From Salinibacterium sp. SWN167 (lineage in GTDB: Bacteria > Actinomycetota > Actinomycetes > Actinomycetales > Microbacteriaceae), in the NCBI RefSeq assembly GCF_015864665.1, contig NZ_JADYWU010000001.1:1488001-1552000 (forward strand): DNA of 64,000 nucleotides, given 5' to 3'. Both the position numbers and the translations under genes were made by a program. This document shows positions 36,410 to 45,276 of this stretch, in pieces. Positions within the stretch are counted from its first letter, which is position 1, and the number at the start of each line of letters is the position of its first letter. Under the pieces are notes generated by a model. The model made no database searches, was not told the DNA's origin, and was given only the letters and a program-made list of their open reading frames with translations.

Positions 36410-37453
36410 CTAGCCGGTTGGCTTGTCGCCGACAATTTCTTCGTGAACGCGACGCACATCCTCCAGCAGCGAACCGATCAAGATCCAATGCTGCGGATGC
36501 GGCGTCAACACCGTGAGTGGAGCGGTGAGCGTGAGAAGTTCCCGCGTCGGCGGCGCGGTCTCCCGTTCGCTCGGTGAGCGGCCGCGCAGCCGCAAGTCGT
36601 GGGCGGCGCGTTCGAGTTCGCCCGCAATCGACAGCGCAACGGGGTCGGTTGCGAGGTCGGAATCGTAACGGTCGTGAATGGCACGCGCCATCCCGAGCGT
36701 TCGAGTGACGATCACAGTGAGCATTGCAAAGAGGTCGCGGTCGCGGCGCAGCATGCGGTGGTGTTTGCTGCGGCGGGGGTTCAACGTCAGGCTGTCTGTT
36801 CCCTTGCGAAGTGCCGCGGAGGCTGCGTCGCGAAGCTCTTTGAGGTGGCGCGAATCTGCCAACAACACCTCGAGTTCGGCATCCGTTTTGGGCACGCGAA
36901 GGGCGGAGGCTAAGGATTCGAGGGCCGCAGCGGTGTGCTTGGTCAGCAACGACACCGCGGTGTGGGCGGGGCTCACGATCACCGGGGCAACGATCGCGAG
37001 GTTCACGATGAGGCCGATCATGGCACCGATGATCGTCTCGATGATGCGGTCAACGGCATATTCAGCATTCTGGCCGCCGAGCGCGATCACGAGCATGGCG
37101 CTGATGGGAATCTGGTTGGCAGACCCCGCGCTGAGTTTCAACGCCCAAGCGACGACGACCGCGAGCACGATCACCATCAGAATGACCCAGGTTGAGTCTC
37201 CGAAGAGTTGCCCGGCCCCGAGAGCGATCACTACGCCCGCGACAACACCAATACTGCGCTCGAGGCCCTTTTCGATCGACTGCGTAACGCTCGGCTGCAC
37301 CACGAGGAGTGCTGCGATCGCCGCAAAAATGGGCAGCGGTTGTTGCACGACGAAACCCGCGACGAGCCACGCGATTACGGCGGCAACAGATGTTTTGAGT
37401 ACTTGCAGCAGCGGAGAACGACGCGCAATAACAAGCGTCGTTACGAACTTCAC
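36410..37453 (-). CDS. FUSC-family membrane protein
   Basis: 347 residues: a hydrophobic N-terminal half with about six helices (VVQPSVTQSIEKGLERSIGVVAGVVIALG is the conserved FUSC/ArAE segment, here only quoted in part by position 53-81) and a soluble helical C-terminal half. Relatives export aromatic acids. Its ATG overlaps the stop of the GH15 gene by 4 bp, so the two are co-translated. Confidence 0.85.
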   Translation of the reverse strand: MKFVTTLVIARRSPLLQVLKTSVAAVIAWLVAGFVVQQPLPIFAAIAALLVVQPSVTQSIEKGLERSIGVVAGVVIALGAGQLFGDSTWVILMVIVLAVVVAWALKLSAGSANQIPISAMLVIALGGQNAEYAVDRIIETIIGAMIGLIVNLAIVAPVIVSPAHTAVSLLTKHTAAALESLASALRVPKTDAELEVLLADSRHLKELRDAASAALRKGTDSLTLNPRRSKHHRMLRRDRDLFAMLTVIVTRTLGMARAIHDRYDSDLATDPVALSIAGELERAAHDLRLRGRSPSERETAPPTRELLTLTAPLTVLTPHPQHWILIGSLLEDVRRVHEEIVGDKPTG

Positions 37454-39246
37454 CGCGGTGTCTTTGCTTCCGAAATCGCATCGGCGGCGCGCACGAGTGC
37501 CAGGTGGCTGAGTGCTTGAGGGGTGTTTCCCGCCTGGCGATTGTTCACGGTGTCGTATTCCTCGCTAATGAGACCGACATCGTTTGCGAAGCCGACGAGA
37601 CGATCCATGAGGGTGGTTGCGTCATCCATTCGGCCGGACGCAGCGTACTGCTCAACCAACCAGAAGGAACACGTGAGGAACGGATTCTCGCCATCAGGCA
37701 ACCCGTCGACACCGCTTTCGGTGAGGTATCGCAACACGAGTCCGTCGGAGAGTAGTTCGTCTTCAATCGCCGCGACTGTTCCCAGCATGCGGGGGTCATC
37801 GGCGGCAAGGTAGCCGACCTGAGGGAGTTGCAGAAGTGAAGCGTCGACGCCGGTGCCACCGTAATACTGCGTGTAGGTGCCGCGCTCGGCATCCCACCCT
37901 TCGCGCTCGATTTCTTGGTAAATCTCTTCGCGGATCTCTTTCCACGTCTCGATGGGACCATCGAGTCCAAACTCTTCGACAGCGGTAATCGCACAGTCCA
38001 TCGCCGCCCACAGCATCACGCGAGAGTGCGTGAAGTGACGTTCTGGCCCACGGATCTCCCAGATGCCGTTATCGGGGCGTTGCCAGTTGTCTTCGACGTG
38101 CGACATGAGCGCGCGCTGCAGGGGCCAAGAGAAGTCATTCTCGTGAACGCCAGAGCGTCGAGCGGCTTGGAGGGCCACCATGACTTCACCAAAGACATCG
38201 CCTTGAAACTGGTCGAAGGCGCCGTTGCCGACGCGCACGGGGGAAGCACCCTCGTAGCCGGGCAGGGAAGTGAGCTCGCGCTCCTCCAACCAGCGCTCGC
38301 CAGAGAGGCCGTACATGATTTGAACGTCGGCGGGGTCACCGGCGATGGCGCGGAGCAACCACCGGCGCCAGGCCTCGGCTTCGGAAACATAGCCGTGGTC
38401 AAGCAACACGTGCAGGGTGAGCGCCGCGTCGCGCAGCCAGACGTAGCGGTAATCCCAGTTGCGAGTGCCCCCGAACCATTCGGGAAGGCTGGTCGTGGCC
38501 GCAGCAACGATCCCTCCGGTGTCTTCGTGCGTGAGGACCCGCAGAACGAGAAGCGATCGTTTGACGATCTCGCGATACTGCTCAGTTGGTTCGCAGTGGG
38601 CAGACCAGTTGATCCACCACTGGCGTGTGGTCTCAAGCACGGAATCCACGTCGACGTCTGCCGGTGGATTGCGGTGCGCGGGGTACCACGTCATCGTCAG
38701 GTCGCGAATTTCGCCAGCACTCACGGTGAATTCACCGCGGTGAGTGTGGTCTGCGGAGTGCATCTCAACGCCGCGAGCGACAATGGCATCGGGGCCGGCA
38801 ACGCCGATGATGGCGTGCCCGCCAGATTCGGGTGCCTGGTGCAACCACGGCAAAGCGGTGGCATAGCCAAAACGAATCAAGAGTTCGGCGTACATTTCTA
38901 CACTGCCGCTGATTCCCCGCACACGGCGAATCACATCGGCCCGGCGGTTGCCGTGGGGCATGAAGTCGGTGACCTCAACTTCGCCGTCTTCTGTCACCCA
39001 GTTGGTGACGAGGATGAAGGTGTTGTCTTGGTACTTGCGCGTCGTTGTGACGGTGGCGGGGGCATCCACACTCGCTCGGGGAGCGACGAGCCAACGGCCA
39101 TGGTCTTCGTTGCCGAGCAGGGCGCCAAACATCGACGCAGAGTCGAATCGCGGAAAGCACAGCCAGTCAATGCTGCCATCTTTTCCGATAAGGGCAGCAG
39201 TCTGACAGTCGCCGATGAGGGCATAGTCTTCGATTGGTAACGCCAT
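37450..39246 (-). CDS. Glycoside hydrolase family 15 (glucoamylase/trehalase-like)
   Basis: 598 residues, cytoplasmic (no signal peptide). N-terminus PIEDYALIGDCQTAALI and SIDWLCFPRFDS are typical of bacterial GH15 proteins, with an N-terminal beta-domain followed by an (alpha/alpha)6 barrel containing NWDYRYVWLRDAALTL and a C-terminal NTPQALSHLALV. GH15 members of this type hydrolyse alpha-glucosides; in mycobacteria a close relative is a trehalase. Which activity applies here is not decidable by sequence reading. Confidence 0.9.
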   Translation of the reverse strand: MALPIEDYALIGDCQTAALIGKDGSIDWLCFPRFDSASMFGALLGNEDHGRWLVAPRASVDAPATVTTTRKYQDNTFILVTNWVTEDGEVEVTDFMPHGNRRADVIRRVRGISGSVEMYAELLIRFGYATALPWLHQAPESGGHAIIGVAGPDAIVARGVEMHSADHTHRGEFTVSAGEIRDLTMTWYPAHRNPPADVDVDSVLETTRQWWINWSAHCEPTEQYREIVKRSLLVLRVLTHEDTGGIVAAATTSLPEWFGGTRNWDYRYVWLRDAALTLHVLLDHGYVSEAEAWRRWLLRAIAGDPADVQIMYGLSGERWLEERELTSLPGYEGASPVRVGNGAFDQFQGDVFGEVMVALQAARRSGVHENDFSWPLQRALMSHVEDNWQRPDNGIWEIRGPERHFTHSRVMLWAAMDCAITAVEEFGLDGPIETWKEIREEIYQEIEREGWDAERGTYTQYYGGTGVDASLLQLPQVGYLAADDPRMLGTVAAIEDELLSDGLVLRYLTESGVDGLPDGENPFLTCSFWLVEQYAASGRMDDATTLMDRLVGFANDVGLISEEYDTVNNRQAGNTPQALSHLALVRAADAISEAKTPR

Positions 39247-39325
39247 TAGTCAATCATTGCAGCGTAGGGCGCCCTGTTCCTGCAGATCCACGCATCGTGC
39301 GTCAAAATTAACAAAGAATCTGACG

Positions 39326-40378
39326 CTAATCGTTGATGAGACCAAGTTCGCGTAGCTCAATAGCGAGGCGTGCACCGTCTGGCGCAAAACGCCACGGGAT
39401 CGAGGAGGTTTCTTCGTCTTCGGCTGACCGGCTACGTCCACCGGCGAGAACTGCTTCACCGGCCGAGAGCTGGCGGATTGCGACGGCGGAAACGTTGTCG
39501 GGATGACTGCGAGCGAATTCGCCATAGATCTCTTCGTCATGTTGGCCGTCGTCGCCTACAAGGAGCCACTTCACGTTCGGAAACTCAGCGGCGAGCCGTC
39601 GCAGCTCGGCACGTTTGTGCTCAGCGCCGCTGCGGAACCATCGATCGTGGGTAGGGCCCCAGTCGGTGAGCAGCATTGCTCCCCGCGGGTAAAGATTACG
39701 ACGCAAGAAACGGGTCAGTGTTGGAGCTACGTTCCATGCGCCCGTCGACAGATAGATCACGGGAGCAATCGGATTCGCCCGAGCAATCCGGTCATAGAGC
39801 ACAGCCATCCCGGCAACGGGACGCCGGGCATGTTCATCGAGCACGAAAGTGTTCCATGCAGCAAGGAGCGGTCGGGGGAGCGCAGTCACCATGACGGTGT
39901 CATCAACGTCGGAGATCACGCCGAATGTCGACTTCGGGTCGACTATAAAAATGTGGGCGGTTGCTTGTTCCGCTCCGGACGAATCGAGAGTGGCCGTCTG
40001 CCAGCCAGGGCTGAGTGTTGCGTCTATCTGCACATCGATGACGCCGCCGCGACTGGGCGTGACCTCTATCTTGGTGCCGCCGATGGTCACCGTAACTACT
40101 TCGTCATCAACAGGGATGCTGAAGAAACTGCGCCAGCCGCGCACCTTCTCGGCACGCTTCTTGGACGTCTCCGTGCCCCGAGTCAATACAACGCGGCAGA
40201 GCACCCGAGCCCAACCGGGAGCACCATAGCTGCTGTACGGGATGATCGTGGTGGTTAGCCCGCGCTTGCGGCCACGACGTTCACGCCACCGGTGAAACGC
40301 ATCCTCGATGCGGGCGGCTCGATGGAGAATCTCGCCCGCCTTGTTCGAGCGAGTGCTGGACGTGCTGGTACGAGCCAT
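39326..40378 (-). CDS. App1-like phosphatase-domain protein (DUF2183)
   Basis: 350 residues. A basic N-terminal part (1-80) precedes a beta-rich section and then the HAD-like domain: DVDDT (157-161) is the catalytic aspartate motif, followed by YLSTGAWNV, a conserved Lys region (GAEHKRAEL) and LVGDDGQHDEEIY with metal-binding aspartates. Yeast App1 is a phosphatidate phosphatase; the bacterial function is unproven. The ATG is preceded by TAGGCT at six bases, so it is probably leaderless. Confidence 0.85.
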   Translation of the reverse strand: MARTSTSSTRSNKAGEILHRAARIEDAFHRWRERRGRKRGLTTTIIPYSSYGAPGWARVLCRVVLTRGTETSKKRAEKVRGWRSFFSIPVDDEVVTVTIGGTKIEVTPSRGGVIDVQIDATLSPGWQTATLDSSGAEQATAHIFIVDPKSTFGVISDVDDTVMVTALPRPLLAAWNTFVLDEHARRPVAGMAVLYDRIARANPIAPVIYLSTGAWNVAPTLTRFLRRNLYPRGAMLLTDWGPTHDRWFRSGAEHKRAELRRLAAEFPNVKWLLVGDDGQHDEEIYGEFARSHPDNVSAVAIRQLSAGEAVLAGGRSRSAEDEETSSIPWRFAPDGARLAIELRELGLIND

Positions 40379-40384
40379 TAGTCC

Positions 40385-40390
40385 AGCCTA
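40385..40390 (-). promoter_or_regulatory. -10 box (TAGGCT) of leaderless App1-like gene
   Basis: Minus-strand TAGGCT ends six bases before the ATG at 40378. Confidence 0.6.
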
Positions 40391-40437
40391 GGGTCACTCG
40401 TGAGGATCCGGAGTGCACCCGAGTTCTCGCGCTGTGC

Positions 40438-41121
40438 CTAATGCTGCGGCTCAGCCTGCAATTGTTCACTCAACGTTGCGGATGCGGTAACCACCGCGTC
40501 GACCAATAACCGGTCGCCGCGGGTGTGGGGGTCGATCCATTCGTCGATGGCGTCCTTGGCAACGATGACCGGCATCCGATCATGGATGTCGGCTAACGCG
40601 CCGGTTGCAGCCTGGGTCAACATGGTGGTCGTCAGGTGCCAGCGCGCGGGGTCGCTCGGGTCAGCAGTGGGATCTTTCCACCATGAGTAAAGGCCCGCGA
40701 AAAACAGGAGTCCTTCGCGGGGTGCAATGTAATAGGGAACGGGCTTCGCCCCGCTCTTCTGCGTTTCGAAGTATCCGATCGCCGGCAGCACGGCGCGCTG
40801 GCTGATCACCGCTGAGCGAAAAGTGGGTTTCTCGGACACTGTTTCGCTGCGAGCGTTGAAGGTCGGATACTTTCCGCGCAACACGGGGGAGAACGGGGGA
40901 GTGAGCCACCACTGCGCGAGCGCTGCACGGGCAATCACTTCTGACTCCGGGTCGTCACGGTCGCTCGCCGTCTTGAGGAGGATGGGGACCTGATCGGTCG
41001 GTCGCACAATCGGGGTGGCCAGCCAGTCAGCCTGCCATTCTTCAGGTGGTCTACCGGTCGACGAAACAAATTCGGTGATCATCTGGTTCACCGTGTCGTC
41101 CATCGCAAATCGACCGCACAT
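40438..41121 (-). CDS. SOS response-associated peptidase (SRAP/YedK)
   Basis: 227 residues. After removal of Met, Cys2 of MCGRF forms the thiazolidine crosslink with abasic sites in single-stranded DNA. The family Glu lies in AIGYFETQ, and the conserved HDRMPVI motif is present. Acts in protection of abasic sites at replication forks. The ATG follows a TAAAAT box by six bases. No LexA box was recognised nearby. Confidence 0.93.
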   Translation of the reverse strand: MCGRFAMDDTVNQMITEFVSSTGRPPEEWQADWLATPIVRPTDQVPILLKTASDRDDPESEVIARAALAQWWLTPPFSPVLRGKYPTFNARSETVSEKPTFRSAVISQRAVLPAIGYFETQKSGAKPVPYYIAPREGLLFFAGLYSWWKDPTADPSDPARWHLTTTMLTQAATGALADIHDRMPVIVAKDAIDEWIDPHTRGDRLLVDAVVTASATLSEQLQAEPQH

Positions 41122-41127
41122 ATATGA

Positions 41128-41133
41128 ATTTTA
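41128..41133 (-). promoter_or_regulatory. -10 box (TAAAAT) of leaderless SRAP gene
   Basis: Minus-strand TAAAAT, a near-consensus -10, ends six bases before the ATG. Confidence 0.6.
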
Positions 41134-41170
41134 CGGCTCTTTGCCAGAAAAAGTGAGCTTCTACCCCACG

Positions 41171-41186
41171 TAGAACAATCGTTCTA
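41171..41186. promoter_or_regulatory. Putative TetR operator
   Basis: TAGAAC-AATC-GTTCTA is a 6-bp inverted repeat with four-base centre, 38 bases before the TetR-family start and just upstream of a TAGGAT box (41192-41197). Position and shape suit autorepression. Confidence 0.6.
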
Positions 41187-41224
41187 AAGGTTAGGATTGA
41201 TCAGACACCGAGAAGGGGGCCATT

Positions 41225-41875
41225 GTGTCCGCACAAACAACCACCATTGAGATCGTGACTGAACCAGCAGTCTCGCTACGCAACGAGCCAGTGCAAGCAC
41301 GCAGCACAGCTCGACTAACCGCACTACTTGATGCAGCAGCATCCATCGTCGACGAGGTCGGCATTGAGCGACTCACCACCGCTATGGTTGCCGAGCGCGC
41401 GGGAGCGTCGATCGGCACTGTTTACCGCTACTTCCCCGACCGCATCGTATTGCTGCAGGCTTTGGGATCACGCAACTTTGAGCGCGTGATGACTCGTATT
41501 ACGGATGCGATCAACGACCCAGCCCACGCTGATTGGCGTGCAGCGCTGGGCACGGCGTTCGAATCCGTTATTTACACGTACCGCACCGAACCAGGTTTCC
41601 GCGGATTGCGCGTAGGAGACCAGCTCGACCTGCGCCCGCTGCCGAACGGCCGCACGCACAAGTCGCTGGTTGCTGAGCGCATCGTTGAAGCATTGTCTGC
41701 TCGTTTTGGCGTCGAGAACTCCGCGGCAACGCGCTTCACGCTTGAAGCGGCTCTCGAGATGAGCGATGCCCTCGTAGCGCGCGCATTCTTGATGAACCCG
41801 CAGGGCGATGATGAGTTCATCACGGTGAGCACGTCGTATGTTCGCGGCTTCATTGCGGAGAACATCGGCTGGTAG
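41225..41875 (+). CDS. TetR-family transcriptional regulator
   Basis: 216 residues. The N-terminal helix-turn-helix domain is clear: LLDAAASIVDEVGIERLTTAM, then AGASIGTVYRYFPDR, the standard TetR recognition helix. The C-terminal ligand domain is not recognisable as a known type. GTG start with GAGAAGGGGG upstream. A palindrome at 41171-41186 is a good autoregulatory site. The osmoprotectant ABC operon begins 129 bases downstream on the same strand, so it may be the target, but no copy of the palindrome was seen there. Confidence 0.92.
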   Translation: MSAQTTTIEIVTEPAVSLRNEPVQARSTARLTALLDAAASIVDEVGIERLTTAMVAERAGASIGTVYRYFPDRIVLLQALGSRNFERVMTRITDAINDPAHADWRAALGTAFESVIYTYRTEPGFRGLRVGDQLDLRPLPNGRTHKSLVAERIVEALSARFGVENSAATRFTLEAALEMSDALVARAFLMNPQGDDEFITVSTSYVRGFIAENIGW

Positions 41876-42004
41876 TTGCGTTCGCTTTATGCGAATTTGC
41901 CTTAGTTATGCCCAATCGGGAATGACAGCGGCTTCGAATACTGTTTAGCTAATAGTGCTGGCAAGTGTCGATCCGCGTAGAGGCGCGAGGAATGAGCCGA
42001 AATT

Positions 42005-42832
42005 ATGATTGAATTTCGAGCAGTAACCAAGCGTTTCCCTGATGGGACCGTGGCCGTCGAGGACTTTAATCTCGTGATTCCGTCGCGAAAGATTACGGTC
42101 TTCGTCGGGTCATCGGGCAGTGGTAAAACAACGCTGTTGAGAATGATCAACCGCATGGTTGATCCCACGGATGGCGACATCGAAATCGATGGCGTCAGCA
42201 TCATGAGCAAAGAACCGGTCGCTCTCCGGCGCAGCATTGGCTACGTCATGCAGAACTCCGGGCTCTTGCCGCACTTCAAGGTGATCGACAACGTCACCAC
42301 GGTGCCGATGCTCAACGGAGTGCCCAAGAAGAAGGCACGAGAGCAGGCGCTCGAGCTCCTCGACACCGTCGGCCTGAGCCGCTCTTTGGCGGACCGTTAC
42401 CCCAGCCAGCTTTCGGGCGGGCAGCAACAACGCGTCGGTGTGGCGCGCGGTCTTGCGGCCAACCCCAATATCCTGCTGATGGATGAGCCCTTCGGTGCGG
42501 TTGACCCGATCGTGCGTGCTGAGTTGCAGCAAGAAACCATTCGGTTGCAGCATGAGCTCGACAAGACGATCGTGTTCGTGACCCACGACATTGACGAAGC
42601 ATTCTTGCTTGGCGATCAGGTCGTCATTCTTGAAAAGGGCGCCAAGATCGCGCAGGTCGGCAGCCCGACCGAGATCATGGCAGCACCGGCCAGCGAATTC
42701 GTCGCCAATTTCATCGGGACTGACCGTGGCAAGCGAGCGCTCACGCTCAAAAAGACCGCTAACGGAACAATTCTCGTCGACAGTGAAGGCCGCGGCGCCG
42801 GTGTTCTTGTAGGAGGGTCAGACCTAGCGTGA
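42005..42832 (+). CDS. Osmoprotectant ABC transporter, ATP-binding protein
   Basis: 275-residue ATPase of the quaternary-amine (QAT, OpuC/ProV-like) group: Walker A GSSGSGKTT, the QNSGLLPHFKVIDNV Q-loop, signature LSGGQQQR and Walker B LLMDEPFGAVDPIVR, typical of glycine betaine/carnitine/choline systems. No C-terminal CBS domains. Ends in a 4-bp overlap (GTGA) with the first permease. Upstream AGGAA serves as ribosome site. Confidence 0.92.
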   Translation: MIEFRAVTKRFPDGTVAVEDFNLVIPSRKITVFVGSSGSGKTTLLRMINRMVDPTDGDIEIDGVSIMSKEPVALRRSIGYVMQNSGLLPHFKVIDNVTTVPMLNGVPKKKAREQALELLDTVGLSRSLADRYPSQLSGGQQQRVGVARGLAANPNILLMDEPFGAVDPIVRAELQQETIRLQHELDKTIVFVTHDIDEAFLLGDQVVILEKGAKIAQVGSPTEIMAAPASEFVANFIGTDRGKRALTLKKTANGTILVDSEGRGAGVLVGGSDLA

Positions 42833-43512
42833 CCTGGATCATCAATAATCTTGATCTGATCTGGGGCCTCACGCTCGAACACATTCGGTTGAGCATTCCG
42901 CCGATCGTTCTTGGGTTCCTCATTTCGATCCCCCTCGGGTGGCTCGCATATCGCTTCAAGCTCACGCGGGGCATCTTGCTGACCCTTGCCGGGCTGCTCT
43001 ACACGATTCCCTCGCTCGCGCTCTTTGTGATCTTGCCACCGTTGTTGGGGATTCCTTTCTTGAGCGAGTACAACATCATGATTGCGCTCACGCTCTATGC
43101 GGTGGCCATCATGGCGCGGTCAGTAGCGGATGCTCTCGCCTCCGTCGATCCCGCAATTCGTCAATCTGCCACCGCCGTCGGTTTTGGCGGCTGGCGTAGA
43201 TTCTGGACGGTCGACTTTCCGCTCGCCGGGCCCGTCGTGCTTGCCGGATTGCGCGTGGCAGCGGTCTCCACCGTCAGCCTTGTGACGGTCGGAATTCTGA
43301 TCGGAGTCGAGAGCCTCGGTTATCTCTTCACCAACGGTTTTCAGCGTCGCATCATCGAGGAGATTTTCTCCGGCGTTGTCATGACTGTGGTGGTTGCTCT
43401 GCTTATCGACCGAGCCCTCGTGCTCCTCGGGCGCTTTCTCATGCCGTGGGCAACAGTGGCGAAGAAAAAGAAGCCTGTGCCTGAACCAGTGAAGGAAGGT
43501 GAACTCGTATGA
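42829..43512 (+). CDS. Osmoprotectant ABC transporter, permease 1
   Basis: 227-residue membrane protein with five or six helices and the QSATAVGFGGWRRFWTVDFP EAA-type loop contacting the ATPase. GTG start overlapping the ATPase gene; its own stop overlaps the next ATG. Confidence 0.9.
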   Translation: MTWIINNLDLIWGLTLEHIRLSIPPIVLGFLISIPLGWLAYRFKLTRGILLTLAGLLYTIPSLALFVILPPLLGIPFLSEYNIMIALTLYAVAIMARSVADALASVDPAIRQSATAVGFGGWRRFWTVDFPLAGPVVLAGLRVAAVSTVSLVTVGILIGVESLGYLFTNGFQRRIIEEIFSGVVMTVVVALLIDRALVLLGRFLMPWATVAKKKKPVPEPVKEGELV

Positions 43513-44261
43513 ACCTTCTAGTAGAAGCAATTCAGTGGCTCTTCTCACCGGAACGTCTTGGCGGCAGCAACCCCATTCCCGTTCGCGTCGAAGAGCACTT
43601 GTTCTATACCTTCCTCTCGGTAGTGATCGCCGCCTTGATCGCAGTGCCGTTGGGGTTCTACATCGGTCACACGGGGAAGGGACGCGAATTCGCTGTCGGG
43701 CTCTCTGGTGCGGCTCGCGCCCTGCCGTCCTTCGGTCTCATCCTGCTGCTGGTTCTGCTCTTCGGCGTGGCCCAGACTCAACTGCAAATTGCGGCCGTCA
43801 CTGCATTCGTGTTGCTCGCCATCCCGTCGATTCTGGCTGGTGCCTATGCGGGCATCGAGGCTGTCGACCGCCGAGTCATAGATTCGGCCCGCGCTATCGG
43901 CATGACCGAGTGGCAAATCCTCTGGAAAGTGGAGGTTCCCCTGGGGCTTCCGCTGCTGATCGGCGGGCTGCGGGCGGCAACGCTGCAAGTCGTTGCCACT
44001 GCGACTCTGGCGGCCTACGTCGGCCTTGGCGGTCTCGGAATTTATATCTTCCGCGGCCTTCCCCTCCAGCGCTATGACGAGATGCTCGGCAGTGCCCTGC
44101 TGATTGCGGCGCTCGCGCTCGCTCTCGATGGAATATTCGCTCTGCTTCAACAATTCGCGGTTCCCCGCGGAGTTTCGGCTGGGCGTGCTAAAGATGTCCG
44201 AACGTCGTCACCTCGACGACGTCCGGTGGCAGCAAAAGTTGCCCAAGAAAGAAGAGGATAG
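43509..44261 (+). CDS. Osmoprotectant ABC transporter, permease 2
   Basis: 250-residue permease with the DSARAIGMTEWQILWKVEVP loop. It is homologous to permease 1, so the transporter uses a heterodimeric membrane part, as in OpuCB/OpuCD. A basic C-terminal tail follows the last helix. The binding protein starts 2 bases later. Confidence 0.9.
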   Translation: MNLLVEAIQWLFSPERLGGSNPIPVRVEEHLFYTFLSVVIAALIAVPLGFYIGHTGKGREFAVGLSGAARALPSFGLILLLVLLFGVAQTQLQIAAVTAFVLLAIPSILAGAYAGIEAVDRRVIDSARAIGMTEWQILWKVEVPLGLPLLIGGLRAATLQVVATATLAAYVGLGGLGIYIFRGLPLQRYDEMLGSALLIAALALALDGIFALLQQFAVPRGVSAGRAKDVRTSSPRRRPVAAKVAQERRG

Positions 44262-44263
44262 AA

Positions 44264-45175
44264 ATGTTCACAGCTAAGAACAAAGGCCGGCTCGCGCTTG
44301 GCGCCGCCGCGGTCGGGGTTGCAATTGCCCTGTCAGGGTGTGCAACTAGTGATCCCCTGGACACTGGATCGAGTGATGACAACGCCAGTAGCGACACCAT
44401 CGTCGTAGGATCGCAGGCTTATTACTCCAACGAAATCATTGCGGAAATCTATTCGCAGGCACTCGAAAACGCCGGCTTCGACGTTGATCGTCAGTTCCAG
44501 ATCGGCCAGCGCGACGCCTACCTTCCCGCTCTTGAAAGCGGCGAAGTCGACATCATGCCCGAGTACACGGGAAACCTTCTCCAGTTCTACAGCGCCGACA
44601 CAACGGCTACCGCTTCAGACGAGGTCTATGCAGAGCTCGCTGACGCACTTCCTGAGAGTCTCACCGTTCTCGACCAAGCATCTGCTACCGACCAAGACTC
44701 CTACAACGTGACGGCTGACTTCGCCGCAGCGAACTCGCTCGTCACGCTCGCGGACTTGGCTGGCGTGAGCGACCTCAAGCTCGGCGGCAACGCTGAACTC
44801 GAAGAGCGCCCCTACGGACCTGCCGGTCTTCAAGACACGTACGGTGCAACCGTGAGCTTCACCGCCACCGGCGACACGACGGTTGATGCTCTCGTTGCGG
44901 GCACCATCAACATCGCAAACGTCTACAGCGCCGACCCGCGCATCCAAACCGAGAACCTCGTGAGCCTGACTGACCCTGAGGGGCTTTTCTTGGCATCCAA
45001 CGTTGTTCCGCTGGTAAATGCAGATATCGCTGACTCTGTTGCTGACGTGCTCAACGCTGTGAGCGCCAAGCTCACGCCCGAAGGCCTCGTAGCCCTCAAC
45101 GTTCAGAGCACCGTTGACAAGATGTCGTCTGACGACATCGCCAGCGCGTGGTTGAGCGAAAACGGTCTCAGCTAG
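44264..45175 (+). CDS. Osmoprotectant ABC transporter, substrate-binding lipoprotein
   Basis: 303 residues of the OpuAC/OpuCC group. Lipobox LSGC with Cys26. The mature domain carries VVGSQAYYSNEIIAEIYSQAL and MPEYTGNLLQFY, typical for this family. Delivers a quaternary amine such as glycine betaine or choline to the two permeases. Last gene of the four-gene operon. Confidence 0.92.
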   Translation: MFTAKNKGRLALGAAAVGVAIALSGCATSDPLDTGSSDDNASSDTIVVGSQAYYSNEIIAEIYSQALENAGFDVDRQFQIGQRDAYLPALESGEVDIMPEYTGNLLQFYSADTTATASDEVYAELADALPESLTVLDQASATDQDSYNVTADFAAANSLVTLADLAGVSDLKLGGNAELEERPYGPAGLQDTYGATVSFTATGDTTVDALVAGTINIANVYSADPRIQTENLVSLTDPEGLFLASNVVPLVNADIADSVADVLNAVSAKLTPEGLVALNVQSTVDKMSSDDIASAWLSENGLS

Positions 45176-45199
45176 CACTGGCCAAGCAACAACACCTAG

Positions 45200-45235
45200 C
45201 TGACTAGTTCAGCACTGCTGACTAGTTCAGCACTG
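45200..45235. repeat. Perfect tandem duplication of 18 bp
   Basis: CTGACTAGTTCAGCACTG occurs twice directly adjacent (45200-45217 and 45218-45235) between the ABC operon and its terminator. Looks like a recent slippage duplication. Confidence 0.9.
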
Positions 45236-45264
45236 AGGGGCGGATGCACGAGCATCCGTCCCTC
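45235..45264. terminator. Terminator between ABC operon and DedA gene
   Basis: 13-bp stem (45235-45247 with 45252-45264, one G-T) and a four-base loop. Its arms contain GGATGC and GCATCC. It serves convergent genes. Confidence 0.8.
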
Positions 45265-45276
45265 TGCCGTTAACGA

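Noticed and set aside
37915-39240. 441-codon plus-strand frame over the GH15 gene
   Set aside because: Antisense shadow; GH15 motifs on the minus strand are unambiguous.
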